The notes under the pieces are model-generated. The model ran no database searches. It saw only the letters and a list, made by a program, of their open reading frames with translations, and was not told the DNA's origin. Shown here piece by piece: positions 17,972-27,405 of a stretch of DNA of 64,000 nucleotides (the first letter of the stretch is position 1; each line of letters opens with the position of its first letter). Both the position numbers and the translations under genes were made by a program. The stretch spans positions 62,001 through 126,000 of the forward strand of contig CAKUKM010000005.1 in NCBI GenBank assembly GCA_934663595.1, read 5' to 3'. This stretch comes from an uncultured Clostridia bacterium (GTDB lineage Bacteria; Bacillota; Clostridia; Christensenellales; Aristaeellaceae).

Positions 17972-19008
17972 TGAAGCACCACCCGTTCTTCGCCGGAAAC
18001 GACCTCGCCGATCACCTTCGCGTCCTCGCCCTGCGCCTTCAGCGCCGCGAGCGCCTGATTCGCCTCGTCCGCCTTCACCACCAGCACCATGCCGGAGCCC
18101 ATGTTGAACGTATTGAACATGTCTCTTCTGGAAATATGGCCGGTTTTCTCGATCAGATCAAAAATCGGCGGAATCTCGAGCGCGGAGGAATCGATCTTCG
18201 CGCACATTCCGTCCGGCAGCGCGCGCGGGATGTTTTCATAAAAGCCGCCGCCGGTGATATGCGAAATGCCCTTCACGGTCACGCGGGAAATCAGATCCAG
18301 CACGGGGCGAACGTAAATGCGCGTCGGCGCGAGCAGCGCTTCGCCCAGCGTTTTGCCCAGCTCGTCCGAATAGACGCTCAGGTTCTTCTCGTTGACGTCG
18401 AACACCTTGCGCACGAGCGAAAAGCCGTTCGAATGCACGCCCGACGATTTCAGCGCAATCAGCGCGTCTCCCGGAACGATCGCGCTCGAGTCCAGAATCC
18501 TTTCGCGATCCACCACGCCGACCGAGAAGCCCGCGAGGTCGTATTCCTCTTCCGGATAAAAGCCGGGCATTTCGGCCGTTTCGCCGCCGACCAGCGCGCA
18601 GCCCGCCTGAACGCAGCCCTCCGCCACGCCCGAAACGATCGCCGCAATTCGCTCGGGTACGTTCTTGCCGCACGCAATGTAATCCAGGAATGTCAGCGGC
18701 TTCGCGCCGCAGCAGATGATATCGTTGACGCACATCGCGACGCAGTCGATGCCGACCGTATCGTGCTTGTCCATCAGGAACGCGATCTTGAGCTTCGTGC
18801 CCACGCCGTCGGTGCCGGAAACGAGCACGGGGCGGGCAATTCCGGTCAAATCCATTTCAAACAGTCCGCCGAAGCCGCCGATGCCGGTCAGCACGCCGGG
18901 AATCTCCGTGCGCGCGACGTGCTTTTTCATCAATTCCACCGCGCGATAGCCCGCGGTAATGTCCACACCCGCCGCGGCGTAGCTTTCGGATCTCGATTGG
19001 GTATTCAT
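17968..19008 (-). CDS. purM: Phosphoribosylformylglycinamidine cyclo-ligase
   Basis: 346 residues, the usual AIR synthetase length. It closes the imidazole ring of FGAM to AIR with [15 protein letters not shown] (from residue 65) and GGETAEMPG are the signature segments. I chose the ATG at 19008 because GGAGG is 8 nt upstream; the ATG at 19014 overlaps the purF stop but is only 2 nt from the same site. The longer open frame upstream overlaps purF and has no relation to PurM. Confidence 0.94.
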   Translation of the reverse strand: MNTQSRSESYAAAGVDITAGYRAVELMKKHVARTEIPGVLTGIGGFGGLFEMDLTGIARPVLVSGTDGVGTKLKIAFLMDKHDTVGIDCVAMCVNDIICCGAKPLTFLDYIACGKNVPERIAAIVSGVAEGCVQAGCALVGGETAEMPGFYPEEEYDLAGFSVGVVDRERILDSSAIVPGDALIALKSSGVHSNGFSLVRKVFDVNEKNLSVYSDELGKTLGEALLAPTRIYVRPVLDLISRVTVKGISHITGGGFYENIPRALPDGMCAKIDSSALEIPPIFDLIEKTGHISRRDMFNTFNMGSGMVLVVKADEANQALAALKAQGEDAKVIGEVVSGEERVVLQ

Positions 19009-19010
19009 AT

Positions 19011-20435
19011 TCATTCCCTCCCGTCCCAGCAGTAGGTGCAGAGCTTGCATTTGTCCACGCCGATCGCCTCGATCACGCCCTCGAGCGACTGGAATTCCAG
19101 CGACGCAAAGCCGAACTTTTCGCAGATCGTTTCGCGCAGGCGCTTGCCGCGCTCGGTGTTGGAATCGCTGTATTCGCTCAGGTAATTCAGGCCCTCTTCG
19201 CCCTCGAGCTCGACGATCACGCGCCGCGCGAGCAGATCCATATCGCTCGTTGCGCGCGAGAAATTCAGGTATTTGCAGCCGTACATGATCGGCGGGCACG
19301 CGGAGCGCATGTGCACCGATTTCGCGCCGTTGGCATACAGGAAATCCACCGTTTCGCGCAGCTGCGTGCCGCGCACGATCGAATCGTCCACGAACAGCAG
19401 GTTCTTATCCTGAATCAGCTCGTGCACCGGAATCTGCTTCATCTTCGCGACCCTGTTGCGCTCCGTCTGCCGCGTGGGCATGAACGACCGCGACCAGGTG
19501 GGCGTGTATTTGATGAACGCGCGCGCAAACGGCACGCCGCTCTCGTTCGCATAGCCGATCGCGTGGGGCGTTCCGGAATCCGGCACGCCGCCGATATAAT
19601 CGATATTTTCCGCGTTGCCGGCCTCTTTGTCGTGCTGCGCCATGATGCGGCCGTTGCGATAGCGCATGATTTCGACGTTCACGCCCTCGTAGGACGAATT
19701 CGGATATCCATAATAGCTCCACAGGAACGAGCAGATGCGCATCGTATCGCCCGGCTTGGCAAGCTGGTGGCAATCCTCCGCCGTCAGCTCCACGATTTCG
19801 CCCGGGCCGAGCTCCTTGTAGTCCTCGCAGCCGAGCTTTTTATACGCAAACGATTCAAACGACGCGCACATGCAGTCCTCGCCCCTGCCGATGATCACCG
19901 GAAGCCGGCCAAAGCGATCGCGCGCAACGAGAATCCGGCCGTCGTCCTTCAGAATCAGGAACGACGCGCTGCCCTCGATCTCCTTCTGCGCGAAGCGAAT
20001 GCCCTCGACAAAGTCGCTCTTCTGGTTGATCAGCGCCGCGGCCAGCTCCGTGGAATTCACGCGGCCGCCGGTCATCGCGTCGAAGTGTCCGCCGCTGAAC
20101 GACAGATACTGCCGAATCAGCTCCTCCGAATTGTTGATCATGCCCACCATGCACAGCGCGTACACGCCGAGGTTCGACCGGATCAGCAGCGGCTGCGGAT
20201 CGGTATCGCTGATGCAGCCGATGGCCGACGAGCCGCGCATCTCCTCGAAAATGTGCTCGAACTTCGTGCGGAACGGCGCGTTTTCGATCCGGTGAATCTG
20301 CCGCTGCAGGCCGATTTCGGGATCGTATGCCGCCATGCCGCCGCAGCGCGTGCCCAAATGCGAATGATAATCCACGCCGAAAAAGGTATCCTCAATCGCG
20401 TCGCGCCTGGCGACGATGCCGAAAAATCCGCCCAT
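19011..20435 (-). CDS. purF: Amidophosphoribosyltransferase-like protein lacking the N-terminal catalytic Cys
   Basis: 474 residues. The phosphoribosyltransferase part is intact, with the PRPP loop [10 protein letters not shown] near residue 345, and the C-terminus has Cys pairs (CKLCTYC) like the iron-sulfur ligands of Bacillus PurF. The N-terminus reads [12 protein letters not shown] where PurF normally exposes Cys (CGxxGI); the position is Gly. GGAGG is well placed at this ATG and purC ends 12 bp upstream, so no longer start can supply the Cys. Operon position supports a PurF role (PRPP to phosphoribosylamine), perhaps with free ammonia. From memory, similar N-termini exist in other gut Firmicutes homologues. 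Confidence 0.88.
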   Translation of the reverse strand: MGGFFGIVARRDAIEDTFFGVDYHSHLGTRCGGMAAYDPEIGLQRQIHRIENAPFRTKFEHIFEEMRGSSAIGCISDTDPQPLLIRSNLGVYALCMVGMINNSEELIRQYLSFSGGHFDAMTGGRVNSTELAAALINQKSDFVEGIRFAQKEIEGSASFLILKDDGRILVARDRFGRLPVIIGRGEDCMCASFESFAYKKLGCEDYKELGPGEIVELTAEDCHQLAKPGDTMRICSFLWSYYGYPNSSYEGVNVEIMRYRNGRIMAQHDKEAGNAENIDYIGGVPDSGTPHAIGYANESGVPFARAFIKYTPTWSRSFMPTRQTERNRVAKMKQIPVHELIQDKNLLFVDDSIVRGTQLRETVDFLYANGAKSVHMRSACPPIMYGCKYLNFSRATSDMDLLARRVIVELEGEEGLNYLSEYSDSNTERGKRLRETICEKFGFASLEFQSLEGVIEAIGVDKCKLCTYCWDGRE

Positions 20436-20447
20436 ATTTTCCTCCGT

Positions 20448-21158
20448 TTACGCGCCCAGCACGCGCTTCATCATTTCCTGATACGCGTCCTCCACATTGC
20501 CCAAATCGCGGCGGAAGCGGTCCTTGTCGAGCTTCTCATGGGTATTTTTATCCCAGAAGCGGCAGGTGTCCGGGGAAATCTCGTCCGCGAGCACGATCGT
20601 GCCGTCCGACAGGCGGCCGAACTCGAGCTTGAAGTCGATCAGCTCCACGCCGCACTTGTCAAAGAACGCGCGCAGCAGGTCGTTGACCTTAAACGCCATC
20701 TGCTTAATCTGGTCGATTTCCTCGCGCGTCGCCAGCTTCAGCGCCAGCGCGTGGTATTCGTTCAGCAGCGGATCGCCCAATTCGTCGTTTTTATAGGAGA
20801 ATTCAATCGTGGGCGATTCAAACGGGATGCCCTCCTGAACGCCGTAGCGCTTGGCGAACGAGCCCGCCGAAACATTGCGGATGATGACCTCCAGCGGCAC
20901 GATCGAAACCTTGCGCACCAGCGTTTCGCGCTCGGAAAGTTCTTCGACGAAATGCGTCTTCACGCCCGCCTTTTCCAGCATCTGCATCAGAAGGTTCGTC
21001 ATCCGGTTGTTGATCACGCCCTTGCCCGCAATCGTGCCCTTCTTCAGGCCGTTGAACGCCGTCGCGTCGTCCTTGTAGGAAACGATCACATATTCCGGAT
21101 TCTCCGTCGCAAAAACCTTCTTCGCCTTGCCCTCGTACAGCTGAACACCCTTATTCAT
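20448..21158 (-). CDS. purC: SAICAR synthase
   Basis: 236 residues, normal length. It couples CAIR and aspartate with ATP. The N-terminal [10 protein letters not shown] and the central [17 protein letters not shown] and SPDTCRFWD segments are typical. The ATG at 21158 lies 9 nt from GGAGG; an ATG at 21167 directly touches it and is less suitable. purE ends 22 bp upstream. Confidence 0.95.
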   Translation of the reverse strand: MNKGVQLYEGKAKKVFATENPEYVIVSYKDDATAFNGLKKGTIAGKGVINNRMTNLLMQMLEKAGVKTHFVEELSERETLVRKVSIVPLEVIIRNVSAGSFAKRYGVQEGIPFESPTIEFSYKNDELGDPLLNEYHALALKLATREEIDQIKQMAFKVNDLLRAFFDKCGVELIDFKLEFGRLSDGTIVLADEISPDTCRFWDKNTHEKLDKDRFRRDLGNVEDAYQEMMKRVLGA

Positions 21159-21180
21159 GCTCTTCATCCTCCGTTTTTTC

Positions 21181-21672
21181 TTATTTATACTGTTCGTTTA
21201 CGCGCTTGTCCGCTTCTTCAATTGCCTGAAGCGCCTTTTTGCGCTTTTCCTTCAGCCGCGCGCGCAGCTCGGGATCGCCGTTTGCCAGAATCTGCGCCGC
21301 CAGCAGCGCCGCGTTTTCCGCGCCATCAATCGCCACCGTCGCCACCGGCATGCCCGACGGCATCTGCACCGTCGAAAGCAGCGCGTCCAGTCCATCCAGC
21401 GTGGACGATTTGATCGGCAGTCCAATCACCGGAAGCACCGTGTTCGCCGCAATCGCGCCCGCCAGATGCGCCGCCTTGCCCGCTGCCGCGATGATCGCGC
21501 CGAAGCCGTTTTCCTCCGCGGAGCGCGAAAAAAGCGCGCATGCCTCGGGAGACCTGTGCGCCGATATTACGCGAACCTCGTATTCAACCTTCAATTCCTT
21601 CAGGCAGTTCACTGCCTTCTCGACCACCGGAAGATCGTGGTCGCTGCCCATCACAATCGCAACCCTTGCCAT
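21181..21672 (-). CDS. purE: N5-CAIR mutase / AIR carboxylase catalytic subunit
   Basis: 163 residues, class I-like: [22 protein letters not shown] and [19 protein letters not shown] are recognisable. It moves CO2 to form CAIR. No purK is found in the window, although class I enzymes usually work with PurK; it may lie elsewhere or be absent. First gene of the purine operon, read from the PurBox-flanked promoter at 21717-21745. Confidence 0.94.
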   Translation of the reverse strand: MARVAIVMGSDHDLPVVEKAVNCLKELKVEYEVRVISAHRSPEACALFSRSAEENGFGAIIAAAGKAAHLAGAIAANTVLPVIGLPIKSSTLDGLDALLSTVQMPSGMPVATVAIDGAENAALLAAQILANGDPELRARLKEKRKKALQAIEEADKRVNEQYK

Positions 21673-21716
21673 TGCGCATTCCTCCCTGAATTGTTTTTCA
21701 ACCGGGTAGTGATTGC

Positions 21717-21745
21717 ATTATACATTACAATCCGTACTTAATCAA
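21717..21745 (-). promoter_or_regulatory. purE operon promoter
   Basis: Minus-strand TTGATT (21740-21745), 17 bp, TATAAT (21717-21722), about 45 nt before the purE ATG. A degenerate PurBox lies inside the spacer. Confidence 0.8.
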
Positions 21746-21835
21746 TAGCATTTTAGCGAACGTTCGGGTATTTGTCGGTTAAATCTGCTGTTCAAGGCCG
21801 AACATTCGGGTTCTTCGCGCATTTTTCCGAACATT
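21728..21835. promoter_or_regulatory. PurBox cluster upstream of purE (PurR operator)
   Basis: Compared with the Bacillus PurBox AWWWCCGAACWWT and its inverse: CAATCCGTACTTA at 21728-21740 (10/13) and inverse AACGTTCGGGTAT at 21759-21771 (11/13), separated by 18 nt; further copies CCGAACATT at 21798-21806 and TTTTCCGAACATT at 21823-21835 (12/13). CGAACGTTCG (21757-21766) and CCGAACATTCGG (21798-21809) are palindromic. PurR would bind here and respond to PRPP. Confidence 0.75.
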
Positions 21836-21870
21836 AAAGGACTCCGCAATGTGTTCTTGCGAAGTCCTTT
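21836..21870 (-). terminator. Terminator of the purR-peptidase operon
   Basis: Stem AAAGGACT-CGCAA / TTGCG-AGTCCTTT with one mismatch and a 7-nt loop, followed on the minus strand by TTTAATG. It abuts the first PurBox of the purE region. Confidence 0.7.
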
Positions 21871-21899
21871 CAACAAAGCTTACATTTAATCAGCGCCGA

Positions 21900-22895
21900 T
21901 TACATTTCGATCTTCGTCTCCAGCAGCGCCTTCAAAAGCAGCGCGCCCTTTTCCGCATCGGAGATCGAAACGACCTCGCACGCGGAATGCACATACCGGC
22001 ACGCAATCGACAGCACGCCGCACGGAACGCCCGCGTGCGCCCTCTGCATCGCGCCCGCATCGGTGCCGCCGCCGGTCAGCACCTCGCGCTGCGCCTCCAC
22101 GCCCGCGCGCTCCGCCGCATCCTCCATCAGGCGCACCACCCGGGGATTGCAAATTACGGAATTGTCCAGAATCTTCACGCACGGCCCCTTGCCGGCCGCC
22201 ATCGGGAACTTCGGCCCCTTCGGCGTATCGCCGGAAATCGTAACGTCCAGCGCAATGCCGAGATCGGGATTCACGCGGAACGCCGCCGTCTGCGCGCCGC
22301 GCAGGCCGACCTCCTCCTGAACGGTGAATACCGCATAGACCTCGTTCGAGCGCGCGTTCAGCTTGCGCAGCGCATCGATCAGCACCGCGCAGCCCACGCG
22401 GTTGTCCATCGCGGGGCTGGCCATCAGATCGTCGCCCAATGCAAACGCGTCGGGCACATAGACCGCCACGTCGCCGAGCGAAACGCGCTTTTCCGCTTCC
22501 TCGCGGCTGCGCGCGCCGATATCGATAAACAGCGCCTGCATGCCGTTTTCGGCGGGCTTGAACTCGCGCGTCTCATAGGAAACCACGCCGTGCACGCCGT
22601 TTTCAAACACGACATGGCGATTCAGCGAATAATTGCGGTTGACGCCGCCGACGTTGGTCACGCGCAGAAAGCCCTTTTCATCGATATCGAGCACCATGAA
22701 GCCGATCTGATCCATGTGCGCCGCCAGCATCACGCGCGCACCCTCGCCATGGCGAATGCAAATCAGATTGCCCAGCGCGTCCTCTTCGATTTCGTCCACA
22801 TACGGCTCGACCATTTCGCGGATCGCCGCGCGAATCGCATTCTCGCGCCCGGTCGCGCCGTAGGTATTCAGGAGCTTATTCAGAATTTCTCTCAT
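21900..22895 (-). CDS. M42 family aminopeptidase (third of three)
   Basis: 331 residues, the usual glutamyl aminopeptidase/endoglucanase M42 length. Metal-site segments are AAHMDQIGFMV, MDNRVGCAV, VQEEVGLRGAQ and LDVTISGDTPKG; the EE pair contains the catalytic base. M42 enzymes form cytosolic dodecameric shells that trim peptides. AAGGAGG lies 8 nt before the chosen ATG; a longer frame upstream lacks such a site. Last gene of the purR operon. Confidence 0.9.
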   Translation of the reverse strand: MREILNKLLNTYGATGRENAIRAAIREMVEPYVDEIEEDALGNLICIRHGEGARVMLAAHMDQIGFMVLDIDEKGFLRVTNVGGVNRNYSLNRHVVFENGVHGVVSYETREFKPAENGMQALFIDIGARSREEAEKRVSLGDVAVYVPDAFALGDDLMASPAMDNRVGCAVLIDALRKLNARSNEVYAVFTVQEEVGLRGAQTAAFRVNPDLGIALDVTISGDTPKGPKFPMAAGKGPCVKILDNSVICNPRVVRLMEDAAERAGVEAQREVLTGGGTDAGAMQRAHAGVPCGVLSIACRYVHSACEVVSISDAEKGALLLKALLETKIEM

Positions 22896-22908
22896 TGATG
22901 TATCCTCC

Positions 22909-23919
22909 TTATTCGAACCGGGAAAGGAACGCCTCGACCAGCCGGAACTGCGCCTCGATATCGGCAAACGCCGCCACGCAAGACGGCGAATGGATGTACC
23001 GGCACGGCACGCTCAGCACGCACACCGGCCGCGCGCCGAACATGCGCTGAAACGCCGCGGAATCATTGCTGCCCGAAACGAACTGCTTCGGCTGCCACGG
23101 AATCGATTCCTCCATCGCGATATCGTGCAATTGCCGATACAGATCGCGATCGCCGATCGACGCATGATCCATCATCGAAACCGCCACGCCCTTTTTCACG
23201 CGGCAGACCTTGAGATGCTCGTCCTCGCACGCCAGATCGTTCGCGCCCGTCGCCTCCAGAATCAGCGCCGCATCCGGGCGAACGCTGAATGCGGCGGCCG
23301 CCGCGCCGGTCTGGCCGATCTCTTCGCCCACCGTGAATACGCACGTCACGTCGCACGGGTAATCGCCCTCGAGAATGCTCATCGCCACCATGCAGCCGAT
23401 GCGGTCGTCCAGCGCGCGCGCCTTCACCAGCCCGTCGCCAAACTCGACCCAGCGGCTGTCAAATGAAATCAGATCGCCGGGCGAAACCAGCTTTTCCGCG
23501 TCCTTTTTGTCCTTCGCGCCGATATCGATGGCCAGCTCGTCGTGGCCGAGCACGTGATTGCGCTCGTCCGCGCTCTGCAAATGAATCGCCTTCGCGCCGA
23601 TCACGCCGGGGACCTCCCCATCGCCGATGCGCACGGGCTTTGACACCACCACGCGCGGATCGATGCCGCCCACGGTGCTATAGCGAATCAGGCCGTTGTC
23701 CATTGCGCCCAGCGCGATCATGCCGACCTCGTCCATGTGCGCAATCAACGCGACATGCCTGCGATTTTCGCCGGTTCCGCGCTTGAATGCAATCAGATTA
23801 CCCGCGCGGTCGACCCGCGTTTCCGTCGCAAAGGGCCGCACCTTTTCGAGAATGTAATCGCGCACGCGCTTTTCATCGCCGCTCACGCCGCGCAGCGCGC
23901 ACAGCTCCTTCAGCACCAT
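22909..23919 (-). CDS. M42 family aminopeptidase (second of three)
   Basis: 336 residues. Metal and catalytic segments are IAHMDEVGMI, DDRIGCMVA, VGEEIGQTG and LEATGAND. In place of the usual aspartate after the EE loop this copy has Glu (LEATGAND versus LDVT), as many M42 paralogues do. The ATG overlaps the preceding peptidase gene by 10 bp and has GGGAGG about 8 nt upstream. The three paralogues are clearly diverged, so they probably differ in specificity and may co-assemble into mixed shells. Confidence 0.9.
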   Translation of the reverse strand: MVLKELCALRGVSGDEKRVRDYILEKVRPFATETRVDRAGNLIAFKRGTGENRRHVALIAHMDEVGMIALGAMDNGLIRYSTVGGIDPRVVVSKPVRIGDGEVPGVIGAKAIHLQSADERNHVLGHDELAIDIGAKDKKDAEKLVSPGDLISFDSRWVEFGDGLVKARALDDRIGCMVAMSILEGDYPCDVTCVFTVGEEIGQTGAAAAAFSVRPDAALILEATGANDLACEDEHLKVCRVKKGVAVSMMDHASIGDRDLYRQLHDIAMEESIPWQPKQFVSGSNDSAAFQRMFGARPVCVLSVPCRYIHSPSCVAAFADIEAQFRLVEAFLSRFE

Positions 23920-24950
23920 GCGAATTCCTCCCAATTCTCCGCCATATCGGCAATCATCATCGCCATCAGCCGACCCGAATCCCGAATTACCGCCGTATCC
24001 AGCGTCTCCACCGTGGTATGCATATACCGCAGCGGAATCGAAATCAGCGCAGACGGAATGCCGCCGCGCGCAAACACGACGCTGTCCGCGTCCGTCCACG
24101 TGTAGCCCGCGCTCACGGAGGTGCTGTACGGAATATGGTATTTGTCCGCCGTTTCCTCCATCTTTCTGCCGAGCGCGCGATGAATGAACGGCCCGCGCTC
24201 GATCGTGAGCCGATCCATTTCAAACGCCTCGAATGCGCCGGTGCCCGGGCCCTCGCCGTGGGTCACGTCGATCGCGATCGCCCAATCGGGATCCACGCCG
24301 TTCGCCGCCGCCCACGCGCCGTAGGAGCCGACCTCCTCCTGCGTGGTCGATACGAAATAGGCCTGCATGTTCACCTTCATGCGCTTGAGCTCTTCCACGG
24401 CAATCAGCATCGCGGCCACGCTCGCGCGGTCGTCCATGGTCTTTCCCGCCATGCGGCCGTTCGCCAGCGTCTGCGATTCCGCCAGCATCACGATCGGATC
24501 GCCCACGCGCACCTTTTTGCGCACCTCGTCCGCCGAAAGGCCGATATCGATATGCATCGTATCAAAGCTCGCGGGCTTCGCCGCCTCTTCGCGGGTCAGC
24601 AGATGCGGCGCCTTTGCGCCCACCACGCCGTAAATCGCGCCGTCGCGCGCCTGAATTTCCACCTCGAGGCCCGGCAGAATCCGCGGATCCACTCCGCCGT
24701 TTCGGTAAAAGCGAATCGCGCCGTCGTCGTCGATGTTCGTGACCACCAGGCCGATCTCGTCCTGATGCGCGCAGATGATCACCTTCGGGCCCTGCGTGCC
24801 CACGCGCGCGATCACATTCTGCATCCTGTCGATGGAAACCTCGTCGGCAAGCGGCCGAAACTGCTCCGCAAGCCACGCGCCGATGCGCGCCTCGTTTCCA
24901 GAAACGCCCGGAATGCGCGCCGCCTCGCGCAAAAAGCGTTCGAGATTCAT
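23910..24950 (-). CDS. M42 family aminopeptidase (first of three)
   Basis: 346 residues with CAHQDEIGLV, DDRASVAAM, TTQEEVGSYG and DVTHGEGPG as the metal and catalytic segments. GGAGG precedes the ATG at 24950 by 7 nt; the extension to 25001 overlaps purR and is not supported. It begins 14 bp after the purR stop, so purR and the peptidases form one operon. Confidence 0.9.
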   Translation of the reverse strand: MNLERFLREAARIPGVSGNEARIGAWLAEQFRPLADEVSIDRMQNVIARVGTQGPKVIICAHQDEIGLVVTNIDDDGAIRFYRNGGVDPRILPGLEVEIQARDGAIYGVVGAKAPHLLTREEAAKPASFDTMHIDIGLSADEVRKKVRVGDPIVMLAESQTLANGRMAGKTMDDRASVAAMLIAVEELKRMKVNMQAYFVSTTQEEVGSYGAWAAANGVDPDWAIAIDVTHGEGPGTGAFEAFEMDRLTIERGPFIHRALGRKMEETADKYHIPYSTSVSAGYTWTDADSVVFARGGIPSALISIPLRYMHTTVETLDTAVIRDSGRLMAMMIADMAENWEEFAWC

Positions 24951-24964
24951 GCTGCTTCCTCCGT

Positions 24965-25786
24965 TTACATATACGTCTTCGACGGCTTCACAATCGCGCA
25001 ACCCGTCTCCCGATCAAAGCCCTCCAGCACCAGCAGCGACCGCGCGCCCTCGACGCGCTTCACCACCGGCTCGGCCGTCGCGATCATTACGCCCACGCCC
25101 ACGACCTCGGCCTGGAATTCCTTCATCATATCGACCATGCCCTGCAGCGTTCCGCCGCCCTTCATGAAATCGTCGATGATCAGCGCGCGCTGACCGGGCG
25201 CAACCGCGCGGCGCGCGAGCGCCATCGTCTCAATGCGCTCGTTTCCGCCGCCGGCGATGTAATTGATCTTCACCGCCGAGCCCTCGTAGGCGCGGCTGTC
25301 GCGGCGCGCAATCACCAGCGGCACATCCAGCATCCGCGCCGTCATCAGCGCGATCGGAATGCCCTTGGTTTCCATCGTCAATACGAAATGCGGCTGCCGG
25401 TCGTAATACTGCGAGGCGAGAATTTCGCCCAGCGCCTGCGCCGTCTCCGATTCCGCGCTCACATCCGAGGTATACAAAAATCCGCCCGGCAGCATGCGGC
25501 CCGGCTCGCTCAGCCGCTCCGCCAGCCGGTTCAGCACCTTCTGCGCGCGCTCCCGGCTCGGAATCGCGCGATAGCGAACTCCGCCGGCCGCGCCCGCCAC
25601 CGTTTCAATTCTGCCCAGACCAAAGCGTTCGAACGATGCGCTGACCAGATCGATGTCCTCGCTGATCGTCGATTTCGCCGCGCCGAACATCTCGCAGAAT
25701 TCGCCCAGCGTATGAATGCGATTGGGTGCGTCGGTCAGTATCCGCGTCATTGCACCGAGGCGCTCATTGCGCTTTACCTTATCCAT
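24965..25786 (-). CDS. purR: Purine operon repressor PurR
   Basis: 273 residues, same length class as Bacillus PurR. Residues 1-75 form the winged helix (the recognition region includes FCEMFGAAKSTISEDI) and 80-273 are a phosphoribosyltransferase-like domain with the PRPP-binding motif ALIIDDFMKGGGT (201-213). PurR represses purine genes through PurBoxes; PRPP binding to this motif counteracts it. PurBox-like pairs are present at its own gene, at purE and at purA in this window. GGGGGAG precedes the ATG. The much longer open frame upstream runs antisense through murC and is spurious. Confidence 0.93.
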   Translation of the reverse strand: MDKVKRNERLGAMTRILTDAPNRIHTLGEFCEMFGAAKSTISEDIDLVSASFERFGLGRIETVAGAAGGVRYRAIPSRERAQKVLNRLAERLSEPGRMLPGGFLYTSDVSAESETAQALGEILASQYYDRQPHFVLTMETKGIPIALMTARMLDVPLVIARRDSRAYEGSAVKINYIAGGGNERIETMALARRAVAPGQRALIIDDFMKGGGTLQGMVDMMKEFQAEVVGVGVMIATAEPVVKRVEGARSLLVLEGFDRETGCAIVKPSKTYM

Positions 25787-25797
25787 CGTTCTCCCCC

Positions 25798-25841
25798 TCA
25801 ACCGAATATTCCGATAATAATCCTTATTATAATTCGGAATT
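25798..25841. promoter_or_regulatory. PurBox-like pair in the purR-murC intergenic region, with purR -10 box
   Basis: TCAACCGAATATT (25798-25810, 10/13) and inverse ATAATTCGGAATT (25829-25841, 12/13), separated by 18 nt as at purE. A minus-strand TATAAT (25826-25831) with no good -35 overlaps the second box. Suggests PurR autoregulation. Confidence 0.6.
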
Positions 25842-25925
25842 GTTAGTTTTGAGCGCCGATTTTGTCGAAATTTCATTTTATTTGCAACATTTAACCTTGC
25901 GTTTATTCCTTTCGCGCGGTTTTGC

Positions 25926-25954
25926 TTGCAGGAAGCGCGGTTTTCCATTATAAT
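25926..25954 (+). promoter_or_regulatory. murC promoter
   Basis: TTGCAG (25926-25931), 17 bp, TATAAT (25949-25954), about 42 nt before the murC ATG, which has GGGAGG upstream. Confidence 0.8.
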
Positions 25955-25996
25955 ATATAGGATAGAAGTTTTCTTCCCCAGGGAGGTTTTTCGAAT

Positions 25997-27403
25997 ATGA
26001 CGGCAAGCATCTTTGATTATCGCGGCAAAAACGTGCACTTCATCGGCGTGGGCGGAAGCTCGATGTCGGGTCTTGCGGCGCTGCTCGCGCAGGAGGGCTG
26101 GATCGTGTCCGGCTCCGATCGCACGCAATCGCACAAGACGGACGCGCTGGAAAAGAAGGGCGTTCGCATTCTGATCGGCCATGCGGCGGAAAATGTGCGG
26201 AACGCGGATGTGATCGTATTCAGCGCGGCGATCGGCGAGGACAATCCCGAGCGCGCGGAGGGCCGCCGCCTGGGTATTCCCGAAATCGAGCGCTGCGACC
26301 TGATTGGCCAGCTGATGGAGAATTCGAAATACGCCATCGGCGTTTCTGGCACGCACGGCAAAACCACGACCACCTCGATGCTCGCGCAGGCGTTTCTGAC
26401 CGCCGGCGAGGACCCGACGATTCACATCGGCGGCGAGCTGGACTTCATCGGCGGTTCGACCCGGCGCGGCGGCGGCGAGGATTTCATCGTCGAGGCCTGC
26501 GAATTCCATTCGAGCTTTCTGCACTTCCACCCGACGATCGCGGTGGTGCTGAATATCGACGCCGACCATCTGGATTACTTCCGCGATCTGGACCACATTG
26601 AGCAGACGTTTGCCGAATACGTTTCCCTCGTTCCGGAAAACGGCTGGTGCGTCGCCTGGGGCGACGATCCGCGCGCAAAGCGCGTCTGCCGGAATGCGCA
26701 TTGCCATTCGCTGACCTACGGTCTCGGCGAGGATTGCGATTTGCGCGCGATGGACGTTTCCTACGACGCGCACGGCTTTGCGAGCTTCCGCGCGGTGCTG
26801 GACGGCGAAAATCTGGGCGCATTCCACATGGGCGTGGCGAGCAAGGCGAACATGCTGGACGCGCTGGCCGTGATCGCCGTTGCACACATTCGCGGGCTGG
26901 ACATGAAGAAGGTCGCGGACGCGCTTTCGCATTTCACCGGCGCGCATCGGCGCTTTGAGCTCACGAGCGTGACCGACGGCGTGCGCTGCTACACGGACTA
27001 CGGCCACAATCCGGCCGAAATCAAAAACGCCATTCAGATTGCCGGCATGCAGGACCACAAGACGCTCTGGTCCGTCTGGCAGCCGCATACCTATTCGCGC
27101 ACGAAGACGCTGTTCAACGAATTTCTCGAGACGTTCGGCGGCGTGGATAAGCTGCTGATTACCGATATCTGCGCCGCGCGCGAGAGCGATCCGGGCGATA
27201 TCCGCTCCGAAATGCTGATTGAGCCGCTGCGCGCGCGCGGAATCGACGCGGTGCTCACGCCCACTTTCGACGATGCGGAGGCCTATCTTCGCGCGCACTG
27301 GCAGCCGGGCGATTTGATGATCAGCCACGGCTGCGGCGATATCGACCTGCTGAACGAGCAGATCGCGCAGCACGGCGACACACAGGGATTCGGAGGGAAT
27401 TGA
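25997..27403 (+). CDS. murC: UDP-N-acetylmuramate--L-alanine ligase
   Basis: 468 residues, full length. It adds L-alanine to UDP-MurNAc in cytosolic peptidoglycan precursor synthesis. The N-terminal dinucleotide-type fold starts FIGVGGSSMSGLA, the ATP loop is GTHGKTT (118-124), and DADHLDYF-like IDADHLDYF and the C-terminal Mur ligase domain (DYGHNPAEI) follow. GGGAGG is about 10 nt upstream. It is followed after 2 bp by a lipoprotein gene. Confidence 0.95.
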   Translation: MTASIFDYRGKNVHFIGVGGSSMSGLAALLAQEGWIVSGSDRTQSHKTDALEKKGVRILIGHAAENVRNADVIVFSAAIGEDNPERAEGRRLGIPEIERCDLIGQLMENSKYAIGVSGTHGKTTTTSMLAQAFLTAGEDPTIHIGGELDFIGGSTRRGGGEDFIVEACEFHSSFLHFHPTIAVVLNIDADHLDYFRDLDHIEQTFAEYVSLVPENGWCVAWGDDPRAKRVCRNAHCHSLTYGLGEDCDLRAMDVSYDAHGFASFRAVLDGENLGAFHMGVASKANMLDALAVIAVAHIRGLDMKKVADALSHFTGAHRRFELTSVTDGVRCYTDYGHNPAEIKNAIQIAGMQDHKTLWSVWQPHTYSRTKTLFNEFLETFGGVDKLLITDICAARESDPGDIRSEMLIEPLRARGIDAVLTPTFDDAEAYLRAHWQPGDLMISHGCGDIDLLNEQIAQHGDTQGFGGN

Positions 27404-27405
27404 CC

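Noticed and set aside
18967..19299. N-terminal extension of purM to 19299
   Set aside because: It lies within purF in another frame, has no PurM similarity, and the ATG at 19008 has a good ribosome binding site.
21673..21835. Purine (guanine/adenine or PRPP) riboswitch before purE
   Set aside because: No aptamer core was found; the conserved elements are PurBoxes upstream of the promoter, so control is at DNA level.
25787..27373. N-terminal 500 residues of the long open frame leading into purR
   Set aside because: They run antisense through murC, whose protein is unmistakable; PurR starts at 25786 with its own ribosome binding site.
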